DNA of 63,917 nt from Lachnospiraceae bacterium (GTDB lineage: Bacteria; Bacillota; Clostridia; Lachnospirales; Lachnospiraceae). The notes under the pieces were generated by a model, which searched no databases, was not told where the DNA came from, and was given only the letters and a program-made list of their open reading frames with translations. Where the stretch lies: contig JAETQI010000022.1 of NCBI GenBank assembly GCA_021770755.1, positions 1 to 63,917 of the forward strand, read 5' to 3'. Position numbers and translations under genes: made by a program. Shown piece after piece: positions 1 to 8,152 of the stretch; positions within the stretch are counted from its first letter, which is position 1; each line of letters opens with the position of its first letter.

Positions 1-1135
1 TGGCTGCATTTGCGTTCGTGTTCATGTAGTAGTCCACGCGCGATGCATTGCTGGCGACATAGGAGCCGTAGTCCTTAAAGAAATCCTGTACTTTGCTCAT
101 GTCCGCCTTTTTGAAGGTATCCTCGTCAAGTTTCATTCTGCCTTTTTTGTCCACGCTGATCCCGAATTCTTCCAACGCCTTTGAGTTGTTCTTCGTGCGC
201 TCCCTGATGTATGCCAGATTGGAGATCACGCCGGAGTTGGAGCTGGATTCGGCATTGTCGAACATTTTGTTGTAATTGCTCACGAAGCTCTTTGCGGTGG
301 AGAGGATCTTGTCAACGTTGTAAGTCTCATTGCCGTCCTTATCCTTGATCTTGGCGAACAGATCACTGGATGCAAGGGCTTCGCCGTCCGTCTTGAGTCC
401 TGCCGCGCCTGTGCTGACAGGTTTCTTTGTGTCGGTGTCCGTATCGGTCTTATTGTCTGTCTTGTTCGTGGAAGTGCTCGAACCGCCGCCTGCGAACTTC
501 ACGCGGGAAGCGATCGTAGAGCCGTAGCTCTGGATGTTGTCCGATGAGAACAGCTTCTGTACCTTCGAGATATCGGCAGCCTTTAACTTTGTCTCGTCGA
601 GCTGGAGTGTTCCGTCCTGCTTGAGGGAGACGCCGATCTCGGAGAGCTCCTTCGAGAATTTGGATGTAGTGCTCATCATGTTTGCCACGTAGGCGGTCTT
701 GTTTGAGAGCGTAGAGCTCTTGGATGCTGTCACGACATCGTTGTAGCTGGTCACATAGGATTTCACTGCGGATACGACCTTATCCGCTGCGGTGGTGCCA
801 TTCTCCGTATCCTCGTAGGTGCTGTCCTTCTGCAGTGCAGAGACAGAGGACTGCAGGCTGTTCAGTCCTGAGGTCAGGTTGGAGTTTGCCTCCTTTGTCT
901 CCTTGGAGACAGTAGGGTACATCTTCTCCTTGAGCAGCTTGTCGATGATGTCTGAACCGCGGCTCCTTCTTGTTGACGATGTTTTGTCTGAGCTTCCGCC
1001 TACCGTGTCAAAGTAGGAATTGAGCAGTCTTTTGTATGTACCGTTTTTTATTGAAGCTCTCTCGGAGAACAGGCTGTACAGGTTGGTCGAATTGTTTGAG
1101 CCAAACATTGAACTTGTTGAATTCCAGAAATTCAT
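1..1135 (-). CDS. FliD-like secreted/flagellar-cap-related protein, partial (C-terminus beyond window)
   Basis: The minus strand is open from an ATG at 1135 to the window edge (about 378 residues). AGGAGTG at 1144-1150 is a good ribosome binding site. The protein starts MNFWNSTSSMFG and is Ser/Thr/Asn-rich. It contains two similar blocks: YVTSYNDVV followed by LSEIGVSLKQDGTLQLDE, and FVSNYNKMF followed by LEEFGISVDKKGRMKLDE. The pattern of S-Y-N, then G-[IV]-S, then G-x-[LM]-x-[LF]-D is what the C-terminal region of the flagellar cap protein FliD shows, here present twice. No other flagellar gene is in view, so it may be a FliD-derived surface protein rather than a true cap. Family call is by motif only; the end of the gene is not visible. 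Confidence 0.75.
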   Translation of the reverse strand, partial: MNFWNSTSSMFGSNNSTNLYSLFSERASIKNGTYKRLLNSYFDTVGGSSDKTSSTRRSRGSDIIDKLLKEKMYPTVSKETKEANSNLTSGLNSLQSSVSALQKDSTYEDTENGTTAADKVVSAVKSYVTSYNDVVTASKSSTLSNKTAYVANMMSTTSKFSKELSEIGVSLKQDGTLQLDETKLKAADISKVQKLFSSDNIQSYGSTIASRVKFAGGGSSTSTNKTDNKTDTDTDTKKPVSTGAAGLKTDGEALASSDLFAKIKDKDGNETYNVDKILSTAKSFVSNYNKMFDNAESSSNSGVISNLAYIRERTKNNSKALEEFGISVDKKGRMKLDEDTFKKADMSKVQDFFKDYGSYVASNASRVDYYMNTNANAA

Positions 1136-1371
1136 TGATCCATCACTCCTTCACAAAATAAATCCATTTCATTTATGTGTTACTATTATTTTATACCGTT
1201 GCGTCTCAAAAATCAATCGTTTTTCGTGGCTTTTCTGCCTGTATTTGGAAATAAAGCAAAAACCTTTGTTAAATAAGATATCGGTTTAAAAAAGGAAAAC
1301 ATTTAGTGCATTGCACATAAATATATAGATTTTACAGGAGACATACTTATTATATATTTGATAAAAAGATG

Positions 1372-1400
1372 TTGACAGTCCAGACAACACATGATATAGT
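1372..1400 (+). promoter_or_regulatory. Promoter of the NAD salvage operon
   Basis: TTGACA at 1372-1377 and TATAGT at 1395-1400 are separated by 17 bases, close to a perfect SigA promoter. Transcription would start near 1407, about 85 nt before pncA. Confidence 0.8.
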
Positions 1401-1403
1401 GTT
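1386..1403. promoter_or_regulatory. Candidate repressor operator over the -10 box
   Basis: AACAC (1386-1390) and GTGTT (1399-1403) form an inverted repeat with an 8-base AT-rich spacer, covering the -10 box. A dimeric repressor bound here would block RNA polymerase. The NrtR-like Nudix protein encoded at 8153 is the obvious candidate, because NrtR proteins repress NAD genes; the link is inference. Confidence 0.4.
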
Positions 1404-1491
1404 ATTATCAGATAAATAATAAGGATCCGCACAGACCGTTGCCGGGGGTGATGGCTGTAGATCCGTGATCACAGAAAGGAATGGGAGCGGT

Positions 1492-2007
1492 ATGAAGAAT
1501 GTATTGGTAGTCGTGGATATGCAGAAGGATTTTATCGATGGGGCGCTGGGGACGAAGGCGGCTGCTGCCATTGTCGACAATGTGGCACAGGCTGTCCGTG
1601 CCTTTGACGGGGAAGTGGTCTTCACCAGGGATACGCACCATGATGATTACCTGGAGACGCAGGAGGGCAGAAATCTCCCGGTGCCGCACTGTATCGAGGG
1701 AACCGACGGCTGGCAGCTCGACAGAAAGCTCGAAGTGCTCAGGACGGACGACATGAAGATCTTTGACAAACCCACTTTTGGTTCTGTCGCGCTCGCGGCG
1801 TATTTAAAGGCGGACGGAGAGGTTGAGAGTGTCACGCTTGCCGGACTCTGCACGGATATCTGCGTCATATCCAATGCACTGCTCATCAAGGCGTATATGC
1901 CGGAGACGGAGGTGCGGGTCCTGGAGAGGTGCTGCGCGGGTGTCACACCGCAGAGCCACGCGAATGCGCTGGAAGCCATGAAGATGTGCCAGATCAAAAT
2001 CGTATAG
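1492..2007 (+). CDS. pncA: Nicotinamidase / isochorismatase-family cysteine hydrolase
   Basis: 171 residues, full length for PncA. The enzyme deamidates nicotinamide to nicotinate in NAD salvage. Catalytic residues are visible: Asp9 in VVVDMQKDF, Lys93 in FDKPTFGS, and Cys124 in GLCTDICVISNA. Metal ligands fit Asp47 and His49 (TRDTHHDDY) and His66 (PHCI). The ATG at 1492 is preferred over an upstream in-frame start at 1465 because GGGAGCGG lies just before it and the family begins about ten residues before the first Asp. It is the first gene after the 1372 promoter and lies with a PRPP synthetase and a nicotinamide phosphoribosyltransferase. The operon therefore has two routes from nicotinamide: deamidation, and direct ribosylation to NMN. 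Related amidohydrolases share the fold, but context supports nicotinamidase. Confidence 0.85.
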   Translation: MKNVLVVVDMQKDFIDGALGTKAAAAIVDNVAQAVRAFDGEVVFTRDTHHDDYLETQEGRNLPVPHCIEGTDGWQLDRKLEVLRTDDMKIFDKPTFGSVALAAYLKADGEVESVTLAGLCTDICVISNALLIKAYMPETEVRVLERCCAGVTPQSHANALEAMKMCQIKIV

Positions 2008-2072
2008 ATGCTGGAAGCCGGCGGCATGGGCTGCGATGATCGGCACAGGTATGTGGATGAGGAGAGGTCAAT

Positions 2073-2894
2073 ATGATCAGGATCAACGACAAAGAAGTGG
2101 ATATCAGCCACTTCCCGGACGGTACCCTTTTATTAAAGGAAGCGGTGGCAGATGACATGCTGCAGAACGGGGAACCTGGGATAAAGATCAAATGGAATTA
2201 TGAAAACAACGAGGAGCTGCTCGCCGTCTATTTTCTCACAAAGCATATTCAGGCAGCGGGATATCACGATCTGATCCTCGACATGCCCTATATCCCGAAC
2301 GCGAGACAGGACAGGGTAAAAAATGCGGAGGATGTGTTCACACTCAGATATTTTGCGGAGCTGGTCAACAGCCTGAACTTCACGGAAGTGAGGGTGCTCG
2401 ACGCGCATTCCGATGTCAGCCTTGCACTGATCGACAGGATCAGACTGTGCACGCCGCAGCGATACATCGAGAGCGTCATAGACGAGATCGAGGAGCAGAG
2501 CGGGAGAAAGCCGCTGATGTTTTATCCGGACGAGGGCGCCGGAAAACGCTACAGTGGTATGGTCGCGCTTCCGTACTGCTTTGGTATCAAGAACCGCGAC
2601 TGGAGCACGGGGGAGATCAAAAGTCTTTCTGTCGCAGGGGAGACGGACCGGATCGCCGGGAGTGATGTGCTGATCGTGGACGATATCTGTTCTTACGGGG
2701 GAACTTTTATCCGTTCAGCGGAAGCGCTGACGGCGCTTGGCGCGGGGAATATCGATCTCTTTGTGACCCACTGCGAGGAGAGTGCGCTTAAGGGAAAGCT
2801 CTGTACGTGTGGCCTGATCCGGCAGATCTACACGACGGACAGTATCTTTCGGGACAGGGAAAACGCGAAGATCAGGGTACTGCAGACACGCTGA
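2073..2894 (+). CDS. prs: Ribose-phosphate pyrophosphokinase, short NadV-associated form
   Basis: 273 residues, shorter than the roughly 310 of housekeeping Prs. It should make PRPP from ribose 5-phosphate and ATP. MPYIPNARQDR matches the Prs Arg-Gln-Asp loop, VLDAHSDVS the metal/ATP region, and VLIVDDICSYGGTF the PRPP-binding signature. GAGGAGAGG precedes the ATG. Its position directly before the nicotinamide phosphoribosyltransferase gene suggests dedicated PRPP supply for NMN synthesis. The trimmed length and divergent sequence set it apart from a housekeeping prs, which is not in this window. Confidence 0.85.
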   Translation: MIRINDKEVDISHFPDGTLLLKEAVADDMLQNGEPGIKIKWNYENNEELLAVYFLTKHIQAAGYHDLILDMPYIPNARQDRVKNAEDVFTLRYFAELVNSLNFTEVRVLDAHSDVSLALIDRIRLCTPQRYIESVIDEIEEQSGRKPLMFYPDEGAGKRYSGMVALPYCFGIKNRDWSTGEIKSLSVAGETDRIAGSDVLIVDDICSYGGTFIRSAEALTALGAGNIDLFVTHCEESALKGKLCTCGLIRQIYTTDSIFRDRENAKIRVLQTR

Positions 2895-2940
2895 CGGGTG
2901 TCCGCGCGCGAGTACCCGGTCAGAAAAGGGAGGGATGGTC

Positions 2941-4419
2941 ATGACGAGGACGAATCCGATGCTTTTGATAGATTTTTACAAGGCAGTGCACTCCGACATG
3001 CTGCCGGACGGGATCGAGAGATCCGTGTCCTATTTTACGCCGCGCATGAGCCGCGTGAAAATGTGGGATCATGTCGTGATGTTCGGACTGCAGGCATTTA
3101 TTAAGACATACTTGATCGAATATTTCAATGAGGCGTTTTTTGACAGGGAGCCGGACGAGGTGGTCGGTACGTATGACAGGGTGCTTGGTGCCGCGCTTGG
3201 CAGGAAGGCATATCGGACAGAAAAGATCGAGAAGCTTCACGGGCTGGGTTATCTTCCGATCGAGATCAGGGCGCTCCCGGAGGGAACAAAGGTTCCGATG
3301 CATGTGCCGATGTTTGAGATCAGCAATACGCACCCGGACTTTGCGTGGCTGCCGCAGGCGCTGGAGTCCCTGATCAGCGCGGAACTGTGGCACCCGATGA
3401 TCAGTGCGACAGTCGGTGCTGCCTACAGGGAGATCGTCAACAGGTATTATGATCTATCGGTGGACGATGCGGTGTCGAGGGCAAGGGCGCTGGGCGACTT
3501 TTCATTCCGCGGTCAGGAGTGCCTGCAGTCGGCAGTGAAGTCCAGTGCGGGCTGGTGCCTGTCTTTTTTAAACACGGCGACCGTTCCGGCTATACCGTTT
3601 TTGGAGCAGATGTATTGCTGTGACTGTACCAGGGAGCCGGTTGCTTTCGGGGCTGTCAGCACGGAGCACTCTGTGATGTGCAGTAATTACGCTGTCGATG
3701 GCGATGAGATCACGCTGCTGCGGAGGCTGCTCACAGAGATCTATCCGGACACGAGTTTTTCGGCAGTGCTTGATTCCTATGATTACTGGAATGTCATCGA
3801 CCATGTGATACCGCAGTTGAAAAAGGAGATCATGGCGCACAACGGCTGTATGCTGATGCGCGGCGACAGCGGGGATTGTGTGGAGGTCGTGACCAAAACG
3901 GTGTTCAGATTGTGGGATATTTTTGGCGGAACCGTAAACGCTAAGGGATATAAGGTGCTCGACCCGCATGTGAAGGCGATCTATGGAGACAGCATCACCA
4001 TACAGAGATGCGAGGAAATATACAGGATCCTGATCGCGAACGGTTTTGCGTGCAGCAATGTCGCGCTGGGCGTGGGGAGTTTCAGCATGCAGTGTGTCGA
4101 GGAGGAAAACGTGTTGAAGCCGTTCACCAGGGATACGTTCAGCTTCTGCATCAAGGCGACTTACTGTGAGGTGGACGGCAGGCCGGTCCCGGTCTTCAAG
4201 GATCCGAAGGAGGGGAGCTTCAAGAAGAGCCAGCGGGGAATGTGCCGCGTGTACCGGGACGAGAGCGGGGCACTGACTTTTCAGGACGGTTACACAGGGG
4301 AAGGGATCCTCGGGAAAGAGAATCTGTTGGAAACGGTATTCCGTGACGGGGTACTTTTGAAGGAGCAGTCGCTTGCCGAGATCAGGAACAGGCTTAATGA
4401 CGGAGATTTTGGAGCTTGA
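2941..4419 (+). CDS. nadV: Nicotinamide phosphoribosyltransferase (NAMPT/NadV type)
   Basis: 492 residues, the usual length of NAMPT. It converts nicotinamide and PRPP into NMN. Recognisable NAMPT features in order: MLLIDFYKAVHSDM then SVSYFTPRMSR at the N-terminus, TEHSVMCSNY (catalytic-His region), DSYDYWNVIDH, and MRGDSGDCVEVV (ribose-phosphate binding, corresponding to the NAMPT RPDSG segment). The ATG at 2941 is chosen over the one at 2935 because the GGGAGGG at 2928-2934 leaves only about one base before 2935 but a normal 6-7 bases before 2941. Bacterial NadV is less common than PncA/PncB; having both nicotinamidase and NadV in one operon is notable. Confidence in family is high. Confidence 0.9.
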   Translation: MTRTNPMLLIDFYKAVHSDMLPDGIERSVSYFTPRMSRVKMWDHVVMFGLQAFIKTYLIEYFNEAFFDREPDEVVGTYDRVLGAALGRKAYRTEKIEKLHGLGYLPIEIRALPEGTKVPMHVPMFEISNTHPDFAWLPQALESLISAELWHPMISATVGAAYREIVNRYYDLSVDDAVSRARALGDFSFRGQECLQSAVKSSAGWCLSFLNTATVPAIPFLEQMYCCDCTREPVAFGAVSTEHSVMCSNYAVDGDEITLLRRLLTEIYPDTSFSAVLDSYDYWNVIDHVIPQLKKEIMAHNGCMLMRGDSGDCVEVVTKTVFRLWDIFGGTVNAKGYKVLDPHVKAIYGDSITIQRCEEIYRILIANGFACSNVALGVGSFSMQCVEEENVLKPFTRDTFSFCIKATYCEVDGRPVPVFKDPKEGSFKKSQRGMCRVYRDESGALTFQDGYTGEGILGKENLLETVFRDGVLLKEQSLAEIRNRLNDGDFGA

Positions 4420-4443
4420 CATTTTTTGGGAGCACATTATAGG
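4416..4443 (+). promoter_or_regulatory. Promoter of nadE
   Basis: TTGACA (4416-4421) overlaps the nadV stop codon and is followed after 16 bases by TATAGG (4438-4443). It gives nadE its own transcription start in addition to possible read-through from the salvage operon. Confidence 0.6.
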
Positions 4444-4507
4444 ATATATACAGGTGTGCAGTGACTTTTTTGTATCCTAATCTAAAAAAAGGAATGGATT
4501 GTTGAAG

Positions 4508-6463
4508 ATGGAGAACACATTGGAGTTATTTCGGGCAGCGGCTGTCGCGCCGCGTGTCCACATAGGAAATGTTGCAAAAAACCGCCAGGAGATCATCAAG
4601 GTGTATGACAGCCTGGCAGAGCAGGCGGATCTGGTCGTGACGCCGGAGCTCTCGCTCACAGGGTACACCTGCGCAGACCTGTTTAACAACCGGAATTTAC
4701 TGGACAGGGCGCGCAGGGGGCTGTATGATCTGACCATGTACACAAAAAAATACGGCGAAAACGGGGCGGTGCTGGTCGTCGGCGTTCCACTGGAGAAAGA
4801 GGGAGAACTTTTTAACTGTGCGGCGGTGATCCACAATGGCAGACTGGCGGCAGTCGTGCCAAAGACGTATCTGCCAAACTACGGTGAATTTTATGAAAAA
4901 AGGTGGTTCAGTGCCGGCGGGCGCGACGCGCAGGAACTGGAGATCGTATGCGGGATGGAAACCCTGCAGACGACTTTTGGCAACAATGTCATCCTAGAGA
5001 TCGGTACTGATAAAAGGGTCTGCGTCGGCATCGAGATCTGTGAGGACGCGTGGGCGCCGATCTCGCCGGGACGGCTCCTGGCGCTGAACGGGGCGGAGAT
5101 CATTGTCAATCTCTCTGCCTCCAACGAGGTGATCGGCAAGGCGCAGTACCGGAAAAATATGCTGGGTGCCGCGTCGGCGGGCTGCATCTGCGGCTATGTG
5201 TATGTGTCCGCGGGACAGTATGAGTCCACTTCGGATCTGGTGTTCAGCGGGCACACGCTGATGTATGAGAACGGCAAGCTTCTCGGGGAGGGAAGGCCGT
5301 TCAGCGATACGGTGCTCGTGAAGGATTTTAACCTCACGAAGATCCGGCATGACAGGATCGCGAACAAGACGTATTCCGAATGCAAAAATAATTTTTCAAC
5401 ACGGTGCTATCGCAGACTGACCTGCAGAAAGCCGCTCATGGAGAAGCGGGAACTGCTGGCGAAACTGTCCATCACGCCGTTTGTGCCGTCCTCGAACCGC
5501 AGGGAGCGGTGTCTTGATATTTTTCAGATGCAGGTCACTGCGCTTGCAAGGCGCATCGAGGCGACGAAGAGCAGATGCGTCGTGGTCGGCGTGTCGGGCG
5601 GTCTGGACTCGACGCTCGCGCTGCTGGTGTCCGCGCAGGCAGTTAGGGATCTGGGGCTTTCCGCAGACACGGTGATGGGGATCACGATGCCGGGGTTTGG
5701 CACTACAGACCGCACGAAGAACAATTCTGTCGCACTGATGCAGTATCTGGGTTGTGCGGTCAGGGAGATCGGTATCGCCGACTCGGTGAGACAGCATTTC
5801 AAAGATATCGGGCAGGATGAAAATGTGCATGACGTCACCTATGAAAATTGTCAGGCGCGGGAGCGCACGCAGATCCTGATGGATGTGGCGAACAGGGAGG
5901 GCGGTTTTGTCGTCGGTACGGGCGATCTTTCGGAGCTTGCCCTCGGGTGGTGCACGTACAATGGCGACCATATGAGCATGTACGCTGTCAACACGAGCAT
6001 TCCCAAGACGCTGGTGCGCACGCTGGTCGACGAGGTGGGGCACTATATGGACGAGAACGGGTTTGCCGGAATGAGAAAAGTGATCGAGGACATCATCGAC
6101 ACGCCGGTGAGTCCGGAGCTGCTTCCGCCGAATGCGGACGGAACCATCGCGCAGAAGACGGAGGAGACGGTCGGATCTTATATACTGCATGACTTTTTCC
6201 TGTACTATACACTGAGATACGGAATGACGCCGGCCGAGATCTTTGCGCTGTGTCAGGAGGCGGTGCGCCGCAGCGGCGAGTATAAGTTCAGCGACGAGGA
6301 GATCGCCAGGTGGCAGAATGTATTTTACAATCGGTTTTTCAGGCAGCAGTTTAAGCGCAACTGCATGCCGGACGGCGTCAAGGTAGGCTCCGTGTCCGTG
6401 AGCCCGCGCGGGGACCTGCGCCTGCCGGCGGAGGTCGAGCCGGAGGAGTTTACGGGACAGTAG
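4508..6463 (+). CDS. nadE: Glutamine-dependent NAD+ synthetase
   Basis: About 651 residues with the two domains of the long form. Residues 1 to about 290 are a carbon-nitrogen hydrolase (glutaminase) domain with the Glu-Lys-Cys triad in TPELSLTGYTC, PKTYLPNYGEFYEKR and GIEICEDAW. The C-terminal half is the ATP-dependent synthetase with the P-loop VVVGVSGGLDSTLAL and VVGTGDLSELALGWCTY. It amidates nicotinate adenine dinucleotide to NAD. The start is uncertain: ATG 4508 is given, but TTG at 4499 or 4502 sits better behind AAGGA at 4489-4493. The gene completes NAD biosynthesis from the nicotinate made by the upstream nicotinamidase. Confidence 0.93.
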   Translation: MENTLELFRAAAVAPRVHIGNVAKNRQEIIKVYDSLAEQADLVVTPELSLTGYTCADLFNNRNLLDRARRGLYDLTMYTKKYGENGAVLVVGVPLEKEGELFNCAAVIHNGRLAAVVPKTYLPNYGEFYEKRWFSAGGRDAQELEIVCGMETLQTTFGNNVILEIGTDKRVCVGIEICEDAWAPISPGRLLALNGAEIIVNLSASNEVIGKAQYRKNMLGAASAGCICGYVYVSAGQYESTSDLVFSGHTLMYENGKLLGEGRPFSDTVLVKDFNLTKIRHDRIANKTYSECKNNFSTRCYRRLTCRKPLMEKRELLAKLSITPFVPSSNRRERCLDIFQMQVTALARRIEATKSRCVVVGVSGGLDSTLALLVSAQAVRDLGLSADTVMGITMPGFGTTDRTKNNSVALMQYLGCAVREIGIADSVRQHFKDIGQDENVHDVTYENCQARERTQILMDVANREGGFVVGTGDLSELALGWCTYNGDHMSMYAVNTSIPKTLVRTLVDEVGHYMDENGFAGMRKVIEDIIDTPVSPELLPPNADGTIAQKTEETVGSYILHDFFLYYTLRYGMTPAEIFALCQEAVRRSGEYKFSDEEIARWQNVFYNRFFRQQFKRNCMPDGVKVGSVSVSPRGDLRLPAEVEPEEFTGQ

Positions 6464-6484
6464 AAGGATTGAGTGGAAAATCTT

Positions 6485-6526
6485 GATAGAAGGTATCGGT
6501 CGGGGTGCCTTTTATCAGGATTTTTT
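6485..6526 (+). terminator. Likely terminator after nadE
   Basis: GATAGAAGG (6485-6493) pairs with CCTTTTATC (6508-6516), one G-U pair, followed by AGGA and TTTTTT. The loop is 14 nt, so strength is uncertain. Confidence 0.45.
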
Positions 6527-6674
6527 GTCTGGAGCACTTTTCAAACACACAGCCGTGGCAGACCGTCCTTTTATGTTCTGGTGGAAAAAACGCGGGGGGT
6601 GTGTTAAAATAACATAAAGTTATGATAGAGCTGGATATATAATTGTCGTGGGAATGAGGGAAGAAATCTGGAAA

Positions 6675-7469
6675 ATGAGAATCATGTTTTGGAATACCCA
6701 TAAAAACATTGATATCAATGAATATGTTGTGAATCTGATCCGGGATTATGATATAGATGTGTTCGTCATGGCAGAATATTGTTCTGATGAGATCGAATTG
6801 AAGGCGTTGTTTGAAAAAAATTGTATGAAATTTGTTCCTTGCTATACAGAAGGGTGTGGCAGGATCGTTGTATGGAGTAATTATGCCAGGATAGAACCAG
6901 GCTGTCAAAATACATATCACTCTATTCAGATCATTAAAGATCAGTACATTTTGTGTTGCGTGCATTTGATGTCGGATCTGCATGGGGACAGGAGTGATGA
7001 AAGATTTGAAAAAATACAGGAAATAATGTATGATATCAAGCTGACAGAACAGAGTATCAATTCACAACAGACAATGATTGTGGGTGATTTTAATGAGATG
7101 CCGTACGATAAAGGCTGTTTGAATGCAAATGGATTTCATGGTTTGCCTGTATTGGGGATGATGGATCCTCCCACAAGGAGGGTTTATGGAACAGATTATA
7201 GAAAATTTTATAATCCTATGTGGAATTTTATGGGGGACTTTACATATCCGCCAGGAACATATTACTTAAATCAGTCAAGATTAAATTCTCCAATGTGGTA
7301 TATGCTGGATCAGGTGATCGTGAGCAGGGAGATTTTACCCCTGTTTAAAAGGGAAAGTCTGAGAATCATAACTTCCTGCAGTTATTCGGATCTAAGGGAT
7401 GAACATCAGTGTCCAAATATAAATATCAGTGACCATTTTCCGATCATGTGTGAAATAGAAGACCAATAA
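6675..7469 (+). CDS. Endonuclease/exonuclease/phosphatase (EEP) family protein
   Basis: About 264 residues. The EEP metal-dependent phosphoesterase motifs are present: FWNTH (Asn7) at the N-terminus, FVMAEY (Glu34), TMIVGDFNEMP in the middle, and ISDHFPIMCEI at the C-terminus (the SDH catalytic His). Members cleave DNA, RNA or phosphoester-containing small molecules; the substrate here cannot be told. The start is unsure: GTG 6648, ATG 6654 and ATG 6675 are in frame; 6675 is chosen because the family normally begins right at the first beta strand (MRIMFWNTH). Codon use is clearly more AT-rich than the NAD genes on the left and the Nudix gene on the right. With the next gene, 20 bp downstream, it forms a compact cassette that looks inserted. 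Confidence 0.8.
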   Translation: MRIMFWNTHKNIDINEYVVNLIRDYDIDVFVMAEYCSDEIELKALFEKNCMKFVPCYTEGCGRIVVWSNYARIEPGCQNTYHSIQIIKDQYILCCVHLMSDLHGDRSDERFEKIQEIMYDIKLTEQSINSQQTMIVGDFNEMPYDKGCLNANGFHGLPVLGMMDPPTRRVYGTDYRKFYNPMWNFMGDFTYPPGTYYLNQSRLNSPMWYMLDQVIVSREILPLFKRESLRIITSCSYSDLRDEHQCPNINISDHFPIMCEIEDQ

Positions 7470-7489
7470 GTCAAAATAGGAGGGGTATA

Positions 7490-8011
7490 ATGGATAAAGG
7501 GAATTTTTCTTTTGAATTGTTAGATAAATATGCGCCAGATGTTGTCATCAAAAAATCGTTGGAGCAGATCGAACAGGTAACAGAAGGACATGTGATCGGC
7601 AACATAGCACGATATGATGGCCCGGTTTATTCATATGTAAAAAAGAACGGTCTGGCTGTTTTGACAACTGCGATACAGACTTCTTCTGAAATTGCAGATA
7701 TACAGCAGGATCTGGGAGAGCAGGGGGCAGAACAAAATAAATTCGAAGTTTATCTTACAGTGAAAGGATTGGAACACTACAAATACAGAATGATGTTCGT
7801 AAGATACAGCACGATTTCTTATCCTGTAACGATTGTGATGAATGAAGATCTGGCAATTGAGTACAGTGGAAGGAGAAAAGACATATTCACCATAACATCG
7901 ATGAAAAAGCTGGAAGAACTGATGGATGCCGTACTGAATTCTGACACGATGATTTTATTGATCCAGAGTTTGATAAATGAGTCATTGAGGCAGACATTAG
8001 CAGTATTTTGA
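7490..8011 (+). CDS. Unknown 173-residue protein paired with the EEP nuclease
   Basis: I do not recognise this protein. It starts 20 bp after the EEP gene with an excellent AGGAGGGG site, so the two are translated from one mRNA. No signal peptide or membrane helix is evident; the sequence is mixed alpha/beta with a charged N-terminus (MDKGNFSFELLDKYAPD) and a helical C-terminus. Base composition is AT-rich like the EEP gene, which suggests they travelled together. It could be a regulator, partner or immunity protein of the nuclease, but nothing in the sequence decides. Confidence 0.7.
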   Translation: MDKGNFSFELLDKYAPDVVIKKSLEQIEQVTEGHVIGNIARYDGPVYSYVKKNGLAVLTTAIQTSSEIADIQQDLGEQGAEQNKFEVYLTVKGLEHYKYRMMFVRYSTISYPVTIVMNEDLAIEYSGRRKDIFTITSMKKLEELMDAVLNSDTMILLIQSLINESLRQTLAVF

Positions 8012-8030
8012 ATTTGCCTCTTGTTTATTG

Positions 8031-8115
8031 CGGCCCCATGCAGAGGAAGTATGCTGCGGAAGCGGTGCATGGGGCGCGAGGCGAGTAGGGGAAGATGGCT
8101 CTTTTCTACTCGATT
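8031..8115. repeat. Compound palindromic repeat (two hairpins)
   Basis: The first hairpin pairs CCCCATGCA (8034-8042) with TGCATGGGG (8066-8074). The second pairs GAGTAG (8083-8088) with CTACTC (8106-8111) and carries GAAGATGGCTCTT in its interior. The second unit recurs almost identically at 51039-51070, again right after a larger palindrome. It has no downstream T-run and is intergenic. Confidence 0.7.
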
Positions 8116-8152
8116 AATGTCGTGAAAACAAGAATGGCAGTGAGGAAACAAG

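Larger units (their letters stand above)
1136..1491. other. Divergent intergenic region
   Basis: This AT-rich gap separates the minus-strand FliD-like gene from the plus-strand NAD salvage operon. It holds the consensus promoter at 1372-1400 with an overlapping inverted repeat. On the minus strand, TTGATT and a TATAAAAT stretch near 1186-1215 could serve the FliD-like gene. No small open reading frame with a ribosome binding site was seen. Confidence 0.6.

Noticed and set aside
2073-4419. Phage-derived NAD-restoration (anti-defence) module
   Set aside because: Short prs plus nadV resembles phage pairs, but here they sit with pncA, nadE and a Nudix regulator under a host-type promoter and show no phage neighbours; a chromosomal salvage operon is simpler.
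4508-6463. Minus-strand frames inside nadE
   Set aside because: They are reverse shadows of a clearly conserved two-domain synthetase.
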